Below, one piece after another: positions 1 to 12,479 of a DNA stretch of 64,000 nt. Each line of letters opens with the position of its first letter. Within the stretch, counting starts at the first letter, position 1. Origin of the DNA: Mactromeris polynyma (taxonomy: Eukaryota; Mollusca; Bivalvia; Venerida; Mactridae). The notes beneath the pieces were generated by a model, which saw only the letters and a list, made by a program, of their open reading frames with translations, had not been told where the DNA came from and did no database searches. The position numbers and the translations under genes are program-made. The stretch lies in contig JASFXZ010000052.1 of assembly GCA_032209605.1 (NCBI GenBank), positions 682,001 to 746,000 on the forward strand, in the 5' to 3' direction.

Positions 1-162
1 AAATATCAGAGCGTATGACATTAATTAGTCATAACTTTCAGGACTACACAATGTAAGCTCTAGTTTCAGAAAGCTAGAATAAGTCCTGGATTTCATTTAA
101 ATAATGGAATAGTAGATAATTGACATCTATTTTATGTCATTAGAAGTAAACCTTTACATTAC

Positions 163-3100
163 CTCTCTGGTAAATTTCCCAGTTGGCTGCAAAGCAAGTT
201 GTTGTTGTTGCTTTGCCTTATTGCTATGACGCCCAACAAGGAGACTTAATGCCGACTGTGGAAGATTCTGTTGCAATGAAACCTGAAATTTGAATATACA
301 TATATATATAGGAAATTCAGAAAACAGAGAATTATGAACAATTATTCACCTCAGTAAACAGTATTATATTTAGCAATAATGAAAGGGAGATAATTACAGT
401 GTAGAATCATTTAATCCACCAAAATTGCTTTCGAAGAGACCTAGTGGTCAAATACAGAGTGTCTGACACTGACCTGAAGGTGGAGAGTTCAAATCCTGCT
501 GTGGGCAAAATTGAGCTGTCAAGTATACAATCCATGATAACAAATTCAACATGGAGTCAATGATTTCATTAGTTGAAAACAACGAAGAATTTTCCCAATT
601 CATAGCGTTCAGTGAGAAAAAACTGAGTGACCTAGAAACTATTAATAAACTAATTGCGCAATTTGAATAAATAAAGGAGTGAAATTCTGCTCTTTCCCCG
701 TGTGGGGGGGGGGATAAAAATCAGTCTGACATCATTGATGATAAGAAAATATGTATTTACCACATCCTCCTTTTTCCTTACAGATCGTGAATCTTTTTCT
801 GAAGACACAGACAATAATTCCTGTTCCTTGTTAATGAAATATAACTCTGATTTGCTCTGCCAGGACAGGGTTGTCTTCTCATAACAGCTCTTCTTATGGT
901 GAGGTACAAAAGCAGCAGTCAACACAGCCGTGGCACTGACACCATTCGCCGTGAACACAGGAGATGGATTGTTTGGTTTGAATACAATCACTAAAAAAGT
1001 GAAATATTAAACTATTGAATATCCAAATTACATAAAAAAGCATGAATATTAATATATTATTACAAATATCCAGATGTGCTCATAGAAAACGGAAGCCCAC
1101 TGCTGTTGGCTTCTCAGTAGAATGCAAAAAGGGGCATAACTCATACAAAAATTGATAGATTTAAACCAAAATCTTACTAGACCTATATTTTATAATACTA
1201 TACTCACATGCTCCAATATACATTGAATCCATCCATCCTTCAGAGAGTTACTGATTGGTAACTAATTTTTCACACTAGAGGGCAATATTTAATTTTGATG
1301 AAATACGACGATTATATACATTCTATATAATATACAAACTTAATTTCAAGACTGATTGCTACGTTTAAACAAAAGGGTTCCGACTTCAAAATCACTTGCC
1401 CCTTGTTGCTGCGGTCTAAATTCCATCCAGTATAAAGAATTTGTGAGGGAGCTATCCAACTGGCTAATGAGGGGTTAGTAGTTCTACCTGCCTTGGGTCA
1501 ACCTACACCTTATTAGCTGCAAGTCACTACATGACCGTAGCTGTTAATGCAACTTAAAAGCTCCATTAAAGTATTTTAGACAAACAAAAATACACAGGTT
1601 TAATCAAACTCTTGTGAAACATTATCTAAGTAAAATGTTTCTTTATAATGAAATCAAAGTAAGAGCACTTACAGTTCCTTGATTGTGTAAATGCAGCCAT
1701 AATATCTGAGCAAGGATCTTTAGTTAAACACACAACATTGACATCTGCACTCCAAATAACTGAAATAAATATATAAAGTATGCTAAAATACAACAGAGGC
1801 TATAAGTAAACTTGGAAGTCATACTAAGATCTTTAATACATCAACAGACAGCAACACATCAAGATAATTTCCAGTACTGGTATAAACGCGAGAGATCCCG
1901 GTACAGTGTGCAAGAAAATTGACAGTGATTGTTCCTCTACAAGACTGACAGACAAAGAGAATACCAAAGTACAAAACTATAGTCAAATCGCATATTGCAT
2001 TTCAAACAATAGAAGACTTATTGAGATGAACTATTGTTACACATTGGATTAGTTATATAAAATAATTAGCAGTATCTCACCTGAACAAGAGATAAGATTC
2101 CACACTGTAAGTACATTGTCTGTTGTACTGACCAGATAGTGGCTACAATTATGCTGACCAAACATCACATACCTGAAATATGCCAATGGAATATATACGG
2201 AACCTCAAAAGTTTGGCAATGCTTATTTTCCGTTGTAGGTATCTGGGTCTAATATAAAGTCACACAGCTAACAAATATTATCAGTTGTTTAAGTAACGGT
2301 ATATATACAGAATCCTATACTGTATACACAAAAGATTTTTTATGTTGGTTTGGTTTAATAGATCTATTAGGACCAAAAATGTGACCAAAAATACATTGGA
2401 CCTGTATTTCATTATCATGTGCTTATCAGTCCGATGTGAATTGAAGAAAAACAGGTCAGAAAAAGCAAATTTGGGCACGAGTATATGACACTGGCTCTCT
2501 GTGGTACGTAGTTATTTTCTGTGTATTACTAGGTGCAGGCATTAAATGCTATTATCAATCAAATAAACTGAGTATATTGTGTTCCAGCATACAGTGAAAC
2601 CACAATAATAAGACCTCTATCGTTTCTGGAGTCAGTTTTACTGGTGAGATGGTCCGATTAGAGGGTGAAATATGGATGAAAAATTCAAACTCATCAATGA
2701 GATTGCAGTTTTATTAAAGAGGTGATTTCAATTTTGAGGAGGTGTATGCTTTGTCATAAGTATGAGAAAATTGGTTGTAATTGCCTTCATACCGATTTAC
2801 TCTACAACACTGCATTGTAACATTCTTACATATTTCCCCAAACCACAATTACAAGTCTCTGATACGTTCTACCCTGACCTACACACTGTGTTAACTCTAG
2901 CATAGAAAATACCTCCATCATACTTGTGTATTGCAGTTACACAAAACATTTACAAAAAGTTATAGGGCAGTGTTTAAGTGTACAACTGTAGGAAGGCAAT
3001 AAAATGCTTTTTTCCATCAAAAAATACAAACTTTTGACAAAAAATATGAATATCTACCTTTAAGTTAAGTTTTACTATACATGTTGTATAAACACCAACG

Positions 3101-6100
3101 AAAGATAACCAACCTGATTGAATCCTGACTTAAAGCATTAAATAATGTTTCTTTGAGTAAATTCGTCTCTGGATTCCATAGTGTAACATTTGGACCAAAT
3201 CCAACAGCCAGTAATGAACCATCTTCAGAAAAATCTGCTTGACCCGCAGGCAAGTTTCTGTAAAATCCTACAGCTTCACAAGTCCACTTTTCATTTGATC
3301 CTAGGATAAAACAAAATCAGTATTAATATGTGATAGGACGATGGTCTCCGACAATCAAATAATCGTCGGGAGTTTATGCCGATTATTCTATTGGCAATCT
3401 GATCAAATGACATCATGAGTGTTAATGATGTTTGGCATAAACAGTCTCCGTTTCTTATTAATGGAGTATAAAGTAAGTTGTGACAACTATTAATTACCAG
3501 TACTTAAGCTAAATAAAGTCCGGGATTGTAAAGTTCGTAATAAAACCTACTCCATGCAGGGCTTTAACTCACAACCTTTGGTTCAAGAGTCATGCACTCT
3601 ATCTCTCGACTACAACACTTCCTCCGTTATAATCAAAGATACCAGTTACTATAACGACCAAATATACATACTGTAAATATCTGTATCATCAACTAAGTTC
3701 CAGATTTTGAACTTGCCATCACTGCTGGATGTTACGGCTAAATGTTCAAGACCCGTAGAAGATTGCGAATGCAGTGGTCGGAACTTGAGTGAGTGTACAC
3801 TGCTGTCATGTGGCACCTCAACACTTGTATTCAACATAAAACTGAAATAAATATGCATCACATTCAGTTTTTCCCAAACATGTGCTATTGAGTGGCATCT
3901 CAAGGCTTGTATTTAAAGTAAAACTGAAATCAAAATTCATTAGATTCTATGCTCATAACTTACAAAGGCCACATTTAAAATGTGTTAATTGCTGTCTCAC
4001 AACTATACTTTTGAAATTGAATAGTTACTTAAGTAATCACTTTTTTAATAAATTATTGTGTTTGTTCAACAAATATTTCTTGATCATGACTAAAAAATAT
4101 CCCTGTCAGGAACCAGTGAGGTTACAGAACGCAGAAGCAAATTTAAGGCCCATCTACATAAAACAGAAACCTACCATTGTTTTTCTTCATTGAAATGCCA
4201 GAATTTTAGTCTCATTTCAGGGGTCATAACTCCATCATTCCAGTGTTCTATAGTTGCTAACCAATTCCCAGTACTATCAAAGTCCATCAGTACAACATCT
4301 GTCACAGGTAATGGCTTATCTACACTTTCTGCTGATACGTAATTCTGGCACACAATGTCTAGCTATAAAACAGAATAAACATAATTACAGTAAATCCTCA
4401 CTTTAAGACCACCTCGAAATTAAGAAAACAATGTTCAAGTCCATTTTCACAGTTTTGCCCTTTATTCAACCTCAATATTAAGACCATCTCAATATAATGA
4501 CCAATTTTCAAGGGTCTCAAGGGTGGTCTTATCATCGAGGTGTTTACTGTATTCAATCATGATTATTTCAGTTTACACCAAACTAAATTATTCTACATGG
4601 ATTGTGAAACAGGTTGCTACAACTTTGACTGATTACCAGGGGTTCCACTTGACCCTGGAGATGCCCCTTTGACCCCTGAATTTCCAAAAGGCTACATTTT
4701 GACCCAAAGGATTCTCGCCGAATGGTAATTTTTTCTCTAAATTATAGGTTATTTGGCTATAAAATGGTAAAATCAGCCCCTAGTGAAACCCCTGACCATA
4801 ATGACAATAAAAGATTCCTGGGTTACCAACCAGTACTCACACCAAATTCAGAAATTGCTTAGTTTCAGTTTCCACCTTTTTCAAGGTTGGGGGTCAACAG
4901 ACCTGACTACTATGTCTCCCTTAACTTTATGATTAATAATACATTCACCGAACATTACTCAGTAACTTACTATATCAATAGATGAAATCCAAGAGTATAT
5001 AGACAAGTACACAGGAATTGTACTGAATTGAAAGTAAACAATTCAAGGACTTTTGAAGGACATTTTAAGGACTTTTTCATTAGTTCTTAGTTTAAAAACT
5101 ATTATAAATAGAATAATAATAGCAACGAAACAGAAGTCACTTACATTGAACAGCTGTTTATCATCATGAACAGAATAGAACTGAATATGTCCAGGCTTCC
5201 CATTAAGTACCAATGCGTTTGACCTTGGGTCAAAGTTCATACCAGCAGGGAAAGATTCTTTAACTTTATTCTGTAGGTAACATCTTGTCAGACCCTGATA
5301 TACATTCTTGATCACCAAATTACTGGTAATAACTTGAACAACTGTAATAAAAAACACAGTGCAATGACTTATCAATACAATGTGAAATAAAAATGTGAAA
5401 TTCAGCCAGTTGACCTAACCAGTATGCCAGTGTTATAAACAACAGTCAAACCTTATTTATTCGACAACCTTCTATCCGAATACTTGGTATTATCTGAAAT
5501 AAAGATCAACCTGATGTACCATCCTAAGCACGTCAAGTTGAAATGGGCTATTTGAAACTATGTATTATTCCAAATAAAAGTTTGGACCCGACAACTTCAA
5601 ATGAACGAGGTCTGACATGTTCTTCCCAAGCGACTGACAAAACTTCCCTACATAAATTACAGGTGGAAGACTAAAGACTTTGGAAGTATTTAACTTCAGT
5701 CTGCTCTCCATGGAGAACATAAGCCGCATTCCAAGTTTGAATCTATGACCTCTACATTGGTAGTCAAGTGCTCACCTACTGAGCTACCTTGGAGTGTTAA
5801 CATAATAACAAGAACTCGTAGATGCTCGTCTGCAGGTCTCATTATCATTATGAGATATACTTTCTAAAACACAGAGCTAAACACAATATGCCACATTTTT
5901 GTGGATGCAGGCACAGACCACCATGCTTTGACAATACCTCTTTGGTTCTTTTCAAAACAGATGAGCTAAAAATAGTGTGGTCTTCTCATTCATCGGGTTT
6001 AACGCTGTTTCTCAACGATATTTCAGTTATATACGGCGGCCAGTTCACCTAACCAGTTTTTCCTGGACTGAATTCTTACCAGTACTAACTTACCCTTCCA

Positions 6101-9100
6101 CAAGGAGCTGGCAACTTCCCCACATGTGGAGGAAAATCGACATTTTTGTCAAATTTTCATGGAAGGGTATGACCTGCCGCGACCGGGAACCGAACCCAGA
6201 TCGCCGGGTTACAAGTCCAGCGCACTATCCACGGCTCTATTTCTACTCCTTATATTCTCCTTTAAGTTGAAATAAAACAAAATCTTCTCTGTTCATACCA
6301 TTATCATCATGACAGATGGCATAGAAAAGATTATCTCTGGAACAAACAATATGGTTGAGCGGGGCTCCAAGTCTCGGCAGAAAGTCTTTGTAGCCAGATT
6401 CTGGATGCCATTTTACCAGTACGCACTCGTAGCCACCACTAAGCAGGTATGATCCTGTAAATCATGGAATAATATTCTGAATAAAACTTTTTTTAAATGT
6501 AAAACTAATTTCATATCTTAAAATACAGTAAAACTAAACTTACAGACCACCTCAAAATCAAGAACACAATTTTAAAGTCCATTTTCAGTTTTTCTCTTTA
6601 TTCAACCTCAATATTAAGACCACCTCAATATTAAGACCAATTTTCAGGGGTCTCATTGGTGGTCTTATTATCGAGGTTTTACTGTATGAGTAAACACACA
6701 TTATGTTTCATTACTTATCAAAGAAAGTATAATTTCAATTGCAGTTGTCTAGAGATGCTGGTCTGGTATTGGACAATTTACAGTAACACAAAATATATCT
6801 TGGACCCTAGATAAATATTTAGATCAAGTTTGGATGTGTGTTTCTACCTTAAATATTTTGTCAGGTATGTCAAAGCCCTGCTTCGCATCATTTTATTCAA
6901 CTCATTCAATACTAATACCACACTCATTTGAAATCCTCTATCTATAAAAAACATTGCGGTTTGTACATTATGTTCCACTGTTTCATAAAAGTTATTTTAC
7001 TTTTTAAAAAACTCGATGAAATGGAAAAGTTAGATAAATTAGATACAAACCTTCGACAGTATAGCAAATATCTTTCACTGGAAGTGAATGCCAATGAAAC
7101 CCTGTGTTCATCAATTTGTCTTGTCGTACATACCATGTTTGTATTTTACCATCTGTACTTCCCGTAGTGATACAATCATGACAGAGATGACTGATCACAC
7201 AAGTAAATTGTACCCTGCTCTCTAACTTTTGTCTGAAACAGATTGATTTTGTTACCATGACAACAAGTAAGTAAAAACAATAATACAGGCGTTAATACAA
7301 TAATTAAATAAAAATGCTATAATAACAAGTAATTACCATTAGCCATAGTTAATACTCACTGTTTGAAAATGTCATCAACATTCAAGCCCAAAAAAACAAA
7401 AGGAAAGCAAATAAATAATTCAGGTTTTGTCAACAAATCCAAATTTCTTACTTGTATGTTTTATCCTGGTTCAAATATTTCCATGTGAGTTTTCTCCCTT
7501 GGACAGTAGCAATGTATGAACCCTGCAGTATGGAAAGATAAAACACTAGGTATACAATATAATGAAATTGACATCATTTATAGGACTAAAGGGTATCATC
7601 TGTATCTTACACCAAAAATTACATTCGCCAGAATCCCAATACCATATCAAAGTTTAAACAGTCCAGTGATTTCATAACCTGGTCCAAAACGTTTGACCGA
7701 GATGACAAAATGCAGTCAAACTTCACTAACAATCCATCATGTCTGCCACACTAATTTTATACTATAATTGTAACAAAGTTAATGTAATATATGAACAATA
7801 AATCAATGTGATTACCTTTTTTGCAACCATACCATTATAAAATCTGAACCATAAGTAACTCAAATTGTTCAGTGAACCAGTAGGAAATCACTAATAAATA
7901 CCACATAAGAAAATTTACAATGTTTGCTTTGAAAACTAGGATATCGCAGCTCCCAGTCAGGACAGCCTCCTTGAAAATCAGGAGAGTTCACATGCATGCC
8001 AGTACTAACTTGCCCTTCCACAAGCAGTTGTCAATGTCTCCGTATGAATCAAAGGTGGAGGACAAATGACACAGGACATGACACGCACCACCCGGGAATC
8101 AAACCCCAATCTCCCAGGTGACAGCCCTTGGGTCTACCAACTGAGCTTAACAAGAAGGCTCAATATAAATATAGACATAACAATATATACATACTTTTGG
8201 ACCTACAGCAGTTTTTCTACTGTCCAGTAAACAAGGCTGATATATTAATGAAGCTTCCTGTTCGGAACGTTTTGATAGAGGTACAACCCACAATTCACAA
8301 CCTGTAAATCAATACGGATCATTAAGAGTAACACTATAAAGTATTTCTAACACTCCAGCTAGACAGATCATTAAGAGTAACACTATAAAGTATTTCTAAC
8401 ACTCCAGCTAGACAGATCATTAAGAGTAACACTATAAAGTATTTCTAACACTCCAGCTAGACAGATCATTTAGAGTAACACTATAAAGTATTTCTAACAC
8501 TCCAGCTAGACAGATCATTAAGAGTAACACTATAAAGTATTTCTAACACTCCAGCTAGACAGATCATTAAGAGTAACACTATAAAGTATTTCTAACACTC
8601 CAGCTAGACAGATCATTAAGAGTAACACTATAAAGTATTTCTAACACTCCAGCTAGACAACAGGTTTTACAAATTACAGGTAATAATTGATCTGTATACT
8701 TCTTCATCCAGAAACACACATCATAATAACATAATTATATAATGATTTGGACTACACAAGACATATCAATTCCCTATTCATTGTATATGTTACGAAAGCT
8801 CACCAAAGACAGTCTGCAATGCCAGACAGTCTCCTTGGGCCAAGTGGTTAAGGCATTTGCTTTGGAGCGGAAGGTCATAGGTTCAAAGTCCAATCTGATA
8901 TGGCCGGCTGGTGAGTTGCCAGCAAGTTAAAATAAAGGTAAACATGTACCTAACTTGCTGGCATCTGGCATTAAAGGATAGAAATCTGGAAGAATAATGA
9001 GCTCAGAGAGTAGGTGTCTCGTAAGTCAGAAATGGCTAGCTCTTTAAGTAGGAGCGACACTACAATAAATAACCACTTCGCACTTTTTAAGCTTTCCTTC

Positions 9101-11511
9101 TTCATCTTTTATAAAATTTCTGATCTTTTCACCAGACCAAATGAATTATTTCCTGAAATGTCAAGCAGTCACACACGTTTGGCAAACTGTGTAAATGATG
9201 AACATAAATGAAGTTAAGAGATAAAAAAAACATTAACATACAAAATACACATAAAATGTTATGTCTTACTTTGTTTCTTTGAGTGGTCTTGCTGAAGTAC
9301 ATACACCTTATCCTCCCCTTCTATGGGATAGATTCCATGGAGACAACTCGTAAGATGTATGTCCTGAAATATAAATATATGAAGGATGATAAAAAAAGGG
9401 GATTTCCAGGGTCTAGTGGTTATGGTCACCAACTTCAAATAACTTGCCCCCCCCACCACCACTGCTGCAGGTTCAAATCCCATCTGGGATATAGAATTTG
9501 CCAAGTGAGGAAGTCAGCCAACTGGCGTGCTGAAGGTCTGTGGTTCTACCCATGTGACCGGGATTTTCCTCTACCATAATAGCCGGAATAGTCACAACAT
9601 GACCCTGGCCGTCTATGTGACTTAAAGCCCCATTACAAAAAAATATCAATTATAATATTGACATTCAGTAATATTCGGATATTTCTTCAAATTTTCACTC
9701 ACAGAATGCTTTTGTATTCTTCATACCCATGAGTATCCATAAGGCATGCTTATACAACAAATTCTCTTCGAACGTCTCACTTTATAACATGAACGACCAT
9801 ACTGTTTAATGAAATGCCCCAGAAATTTACAGTGACCTTTTCGCCCAACTTTTGAAATTTGGCAAAATGAACGGTCAGCAGCTTCTTCACCCAAATCGCC
9901 TAGAAACAAGTTCCCTGATATTTATATAAACCTACTCTTAGGAAGATTCCATCTGTATAGTCCCACACAATTATCTTCTGATCCAATGAACAAGATAATA
10001 ACTGAAATATAAAGATAAATTCACAGCATGTGTATACAACAAACTCAAGTGTTCCAACCAGGCATTAATGACAGCATGCAGCAACATTTCCAATCAATTG
10101 CTCCTCACTGCTGCAGGTTTAAATCCCACTCGGGATGTAGAATTAGTATGCATGGAATGCCAAAGCAGAAGAGAACTTGTTTCTGGATTTATTAAAATAC
10201 ACATTTGATGAACAGCAAGCTTACAAATTGTTCCTATTGCTGATATACATGTAGTATTATTTCATTCCAAAACCATTTTTTATCAACTGCATATACAGGC
10301 TTTAAAAATATTATTCATCAGAAAGGTTCCTGGAAAAATAAGGAGTCCTTCAAAGTAATTAAAAAAATTTTTGGTTAAAAGTAGGAATTTGGAACTCAAA
10401 ATTAGGAGTTGTGGGGAATCCTGCCACCAATCTTGTATACATAGATCCAACATGTTCATGTACATTTAAACTTAAAGATGTATACCTCAGTCTTGTTCAG
10501 CACGTTCATACCTGTAGTTTATTCTTTGGATGGATGGCCAAACCAGTAACATAATCTTTATGTCCTCTCAGTTCATGAATGCATTCCCCACTCTGTACAC
10601 TAAATACTTTTATCACACTCCCAGAACACACAAACAAACATCTGCAAAATAGTTGGCAAAAATTATTATAAGGTACAGGGCTAGTAGATACCGAGTCATG
10701 AATCGGACTATATAACCCTATCTCTTATCGATTTATCTTGCCTCGGCAATTTCACAATATGATAGATAACACGCTCTAACTCTAAGCAGACGACGCGTTT
10801 CACTTCGTGTTTATGTGTGAATATTTGTATACTGACAATTAATTGCTATATTTTATATTTATATAACAAAGAAATGACGTTGCTCATTATTTTTTAGAAC
10901 TAACCAGTATTTGTAGCCATTGCCTAAGAAAAATATTCTTAGCAAGGTTTCTAGTTATCAGAAAAGCTTTATGCTACATTTAAACAGTCTTCAATGCCTT
11001 AAAATAAGTACTGAATATTCACTACAGTGCATGAATAAGTGACAGTAAACAAATAAATGATCATTGAACAACCTTCAGTCCAGTTGAGTGTAGTGGTGTG
11101 GCCTAATGGGTTTTTTAGACAGCTGTCCAGTTACCGAGTTAGTCACTTAGTGGATACAACAGAAAGCCTTACTGATGTTTAGGGGGCCCCCGTGTTCGAA
11201 ATCCAAATCAGGCATACTTTTCTCATTAAGTTAACGTTGATTCTAAAAAGGATTAGACCACAATGCCAGTATTGTGAAAGGGCAATTTTTTTCAGACACG
11301 TCTGACTCTGAGTTTATGGATTTTGAGAAACCGATTTAGATTGAAAGACCACAGCAAAATTTCAGGAGCTGTTCCCTTAAAACAGATTGTTAGCAACTTA
11401 CTTCGAGTCATAGGAAAATGTAGGTCTCGTTTTTACAAGGCTTGCACCAGATCTAAGAGGAAAATGAACTTTTTCTCTTTCCGAGTCCATGTGTTTAGTG
11501 GGCGCAGCCAT
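163..11511 (-). CDS. WDR75: WD repeat-containing protein 75 (WDR75), 16 exons, 3' end beyond window
   Basis: WDR75 is the metazoan UTP17 homologue, a nucleolar WD40 protein of the t-UTP/SSU processome needed for rRNA transcription and early pre-18S processing. Coding exons (minus strand, 5' to 3'): 11511-11402, 10641-10512, 10001-9936, 9363-9270, 8301-8195, 7522-7452, 7232-7051, 6454-6299, 5341-5145, 4362-4175, 3841-3672, 3300-3114, 2172-2081, 1759-1673, 990-782, 282-163. All have AG acceptors and GT donors, and phases join without a break to give 722 codons. Family landmarks, recalled from vertebrate WDR75: HELRGHKDYVTGLAIHP (exon 2), SLDQKIIVWDYTDG (exon 3), DGKIQTW (exon 7), ALVLNGKPGHIQFYS (exon 9), GNWLATIEHW (exon 10), DGKFKIWNLVDDTDIY (exon 11), EDGSLLAVGF (exon 12). 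Human WDR75 is about 830 residues, so roughly 100 C-terminal codons lie left of position 1. The start is the ATG at 11511 (MAAPTKHMDS), the first of exon 1. No inactivating change is seen. Confidence 0.95.
436..540 (+). repeat. tRNA-like SINE head fragment
   Basis: GACCTAGTGGTC resembles a pol III A-box region, and about 50 bp later GAGTTCAAATCCTGC resembles a B box. This is the layout of a tRNA-derived SINE promoter. It lies in a WDR75 intron and no body or tail is clear. Confidence 0.4.
1376..1600 (+). repeat. tRNA-derived SINE, family B (degenerate copy)
   Basis: This matches the order of blocks in the copy at 9400-9648: CCGACTTCAAAATCACTTGCCCC, then CTGCGGTCTAAATTCC, a central CCAACTGGCTAAT block, GTAGTTCTACC, and a tail reading ACTTAAAAGCTCCATTA. 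It sits in a WDR75 intron. It is strongly diverged, so the boundaries are approximate. Confidence 0.5.
3545..3625 (-). repeat. tRNA-like SINE head
   Basis: Read on the minus strand, AGTCGAGAGATAGAGTGCATGACTC is followed by AAGGTTGTGAGTTAAAGCCC, with A-box and B-box spacing typical of tRNA-derived heads. It is probably related to the family A SINE nearby. It lies in a WDR75 intron. Confidence 0.4.
4388..4549. mobile_element. TA-flanked MITE, family 1 (CAGTAAAACCTC ends)
   Basis: A 162-bp near-palindrome beginning CAGTAAATCCTC and ending GAGGTGTTTACTG, bordered by TA on both sides. CAGT ends, TA target duplication and no coding capacity fit a Tc1/mariner (pogo-like) miniature element. Four related copies lie at 6526, 30254, 35511 and 59116. 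Confidence 0.75.
5443..5616. mobile_element. TA-type MITE, family 2 (ACCTCGTTTATTCGACAACC ends)
   Basis: Begins CAGTCAAACCTTATTTATTCG and ends AACGAGGTCTGAC, with internal blocks CTATCCGAATAC and TTGAAATGGGCT shared with copies at 34455-34626 (opposite orientation) and 38792-38978. The ends resemble those of pogo-type MITEs. It lies in a WDR75 intron. Confidence 0.65.
5640..5795 (-). repeat. tRNA-derived SINE, family A-like head
   Basis: Minus-strand text AAGGTAGCTCAGTAGGTGAG, then CACTTGACTACC and AGGTCATAGATTCAAAC, gives a recognisable tRNA-like A box and B box. The part continuing towards 5640 is similar to the family A body (TGGAGGA, GACTTTGG blocks). Confidence 0.45.
5966..6245 (-). repeat. 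tRNA-derived SINE, family A (near full length)
   Basis: On the minus strand the tRNA-like head (GTGGATAGTGCGCTGGACTT, then GGGTTCGGTTCCCGG) is followed by a body with CCTCCAC, GTGGAAGGGTAAGTTAGTAC, AACTGGCCGCCGTATATAAC and an end reading TTGAGAAACAGCGTTAAACC. Other copies are at 7950-8160, 18245-18515, 38470-38600 and 54230-54425. The tail resembles repeats common in bivalve genomes (recalled, not searched). Confidence 0.7.
6526..6684. mobile_element. TA-flanked MITE, family 1
   Basis: Begins CAGTAAAACTAAAC, ends GAGGTTTTACTG, and is flanked by TA on each side. The internal GACCACCTCAAAATCAAG and GGTCTTATTATCGAGG blocks match the other family 1 copies. It lies in a WDR75 intron. Confidence 0.75.
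7950..8160 (-). repeat. tRNA-derived SINE, family A
   Basis: Minus strand: head with GTTGGTAGACCCAAGGGCTG and GGGGTTTGATTCCCGGGTGG, then a body sharing CCTCCACC, GTGGAAGGGCAAGTTAGTAC with the copy at 5966-6245. The 3' end is shortened. Confidence 0.6.
8317..8659. repeat. 49-bp minisatellite, seven near-identical copies
   Basis: Seven head-to-tail 49-bp units start at 8317, 8366, 8415, 8464, 8513, 8562 and 8611 (unit begins GATCATTAAGAGTAACACTA). The only internal difference noticed is TTTAG for TTAAG in the fourth copy. The array lies in the WDR75 intron between exons 4 and 5. Its edge is about 15 bp from the exon 5 acceptor at 8301/8302, so the proximal copy supplies the branch-point region. 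Confidence 0.95.
8828..9000 (+). repeat. tRNA-Ser/Leu-like SINE, family C
   Basis: Head GGGCCAAGTGGTTAAGGCAT followed by GGTCATAGGTTCAAAGTCC resembles a class II (Ser/Leu) tRNA. The body contains GATATGGC and CTTGCTGGCATCTGGCATTA. A second copy in opposite orientation lies at 38150-38312. It sits in a WDR75 intron. Confidence 0.65.
9400..9648 (+). repeat. tRNA-derived SINE, family B
   Basis: Head GGGTCTAGTGGTTATGGTCA and CAGGTTCAAATCCC look tRNA-derived. The body carries CCAACTGGCGTGCTGAAGG and GTGGTTCTACCC, and the tail reads GACTTAAAGCCCCATTAC followed by an A-run. The same tail occurs at 62490-62690. Confidence 0.7.
10060..10152 (+). repeat. SINE family B fragment
   Basis: CTCCTCACTGCTGCAGGTTTAAATCCCACTCGGGATGTAGAATT is shared in order with the central part of family B (described in blocks: TGCTGCAGGTT, AAATCCCA, GGGATGTAGAATT). 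No head or tail is seen. Confidence 0.45.
11088..11215 (+). repeat. tRNA-like SINE, family D (degenerate)
   Basis: GTAGTGGTGTGGCCTAATGG and GTTTAGGGGGCCCCCGTG, with GTTCGAAATCC as B box, match the layout of the family D copies at 24520, 24685 and 56815. It lies in WDR75 intron 1. Confidence 0.45.
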
Positions 11512-11645
11512 CTTGCCTGAATGGATACAGTACGCATGCGCGAATGGAATTTACTAACGATTCGTCACAATAACGATTCGCTACATAACGATTCGCCACA
11601 GTCGAAAAACGATTCGTCACATTTCTATAACGAGTCGTCACAGTT
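11512..11645 (-). promoter_or_regulatory. Probable WDR75 promoter / 5' UTR with NRF-1-like site and AACGATTCG array
   Basis: Directly upstream of the WDR75 start codon lies CGCATGCGCG (11533-11542), close to the palindromic NRF-1 consensus used by many TATA-less housekeeping promoters. It is followed by five near-copies of AACGATTCGYYACA starting at 11556, 11572, 11587, 11608 and 11629 (the last reads AACGAGTCGTCACA), spaced 15-21 bp. No TATA box is evident. The promoter role is inferred from position and motif; the factor that would read the AACGATTCG motif is unknown. Confidence 0.5.
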
Positions 11646-12479
11646 TTTTTTAATAGGATTAGAATGATATTATTAATATTTATAATACTTATTATTAAAT
11701 ATGACCTATTTATTACATACTCAGAAGTTTAAAATAACACAATATCATAGATGATTTAATTTAAAAGAACGCATGTCGCCGCTCACTTTAATTAAAAAAA
11801 GTATAATAAAATATTAAGGTTAACCAAAGACCCAAATCTTTGGGTTAACAGACAAGAAACAATAACACATGAGGAACAATCTTCACTTACATATTTTTTT
11901 CAATAATCAAAATTACAAAACTTGGTTTTAAAGCATGAAATCATACACGAACATAATTATATTTTCGAAAGTATTTTGTATTTCAGATTTAAAAAGACAT
12001 TATTGAAATTCCTCTTAATACATTTAAAACAGTCCATGTTTTGAATCCAACATATCCAGCAATTACAGATAGATCTGAGTTTGAACTTGCTTGCATTTTA
12101 ATTATTCATGAGTTGTTTTGGTGTAGTAATTAGTTCTTTAGTGAACATGGATTTAATTTTCGCGTATCGCTTATTGATGGTCAGTCCACATATGACACCA
12201 TTTTCAACATCATTTTGGCATATTTATATTATTTCGCAACATGTAGATTAGTACTATAATGAAACATAAAAAATAAACAGACGTGCTTATAATGACCTGA
12301 GCTAAATGTCAAAATGTAAGTACAAGTATCTGTTTTGTGTTTGTTGACTGCTTGTTTCAGACCTGCCACACGTTTAAATATATATATATATAACCCCACG
12401 GTGTATCTTAGATACCTGGCGAAAATAAAAGAAATGTTCTGTTCTATAGAACTGCTTAACACGATTTAGAAGCTCTTTT

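Noticed and set aside
5822..6270. Overlapping plus-strand open frames of 76 and 97 codons
   Set aside because: They lie across an antisense tRNA-derived SINE inside a WDR75 intron.
11521..11673. Plus-strand 50-codon open frame starting 10 bp from the WDR75 ATG, with repeated NDS
   Set aside because: It is the translation of the AACGATTCG array; better explained as promoter or 5' UTR.
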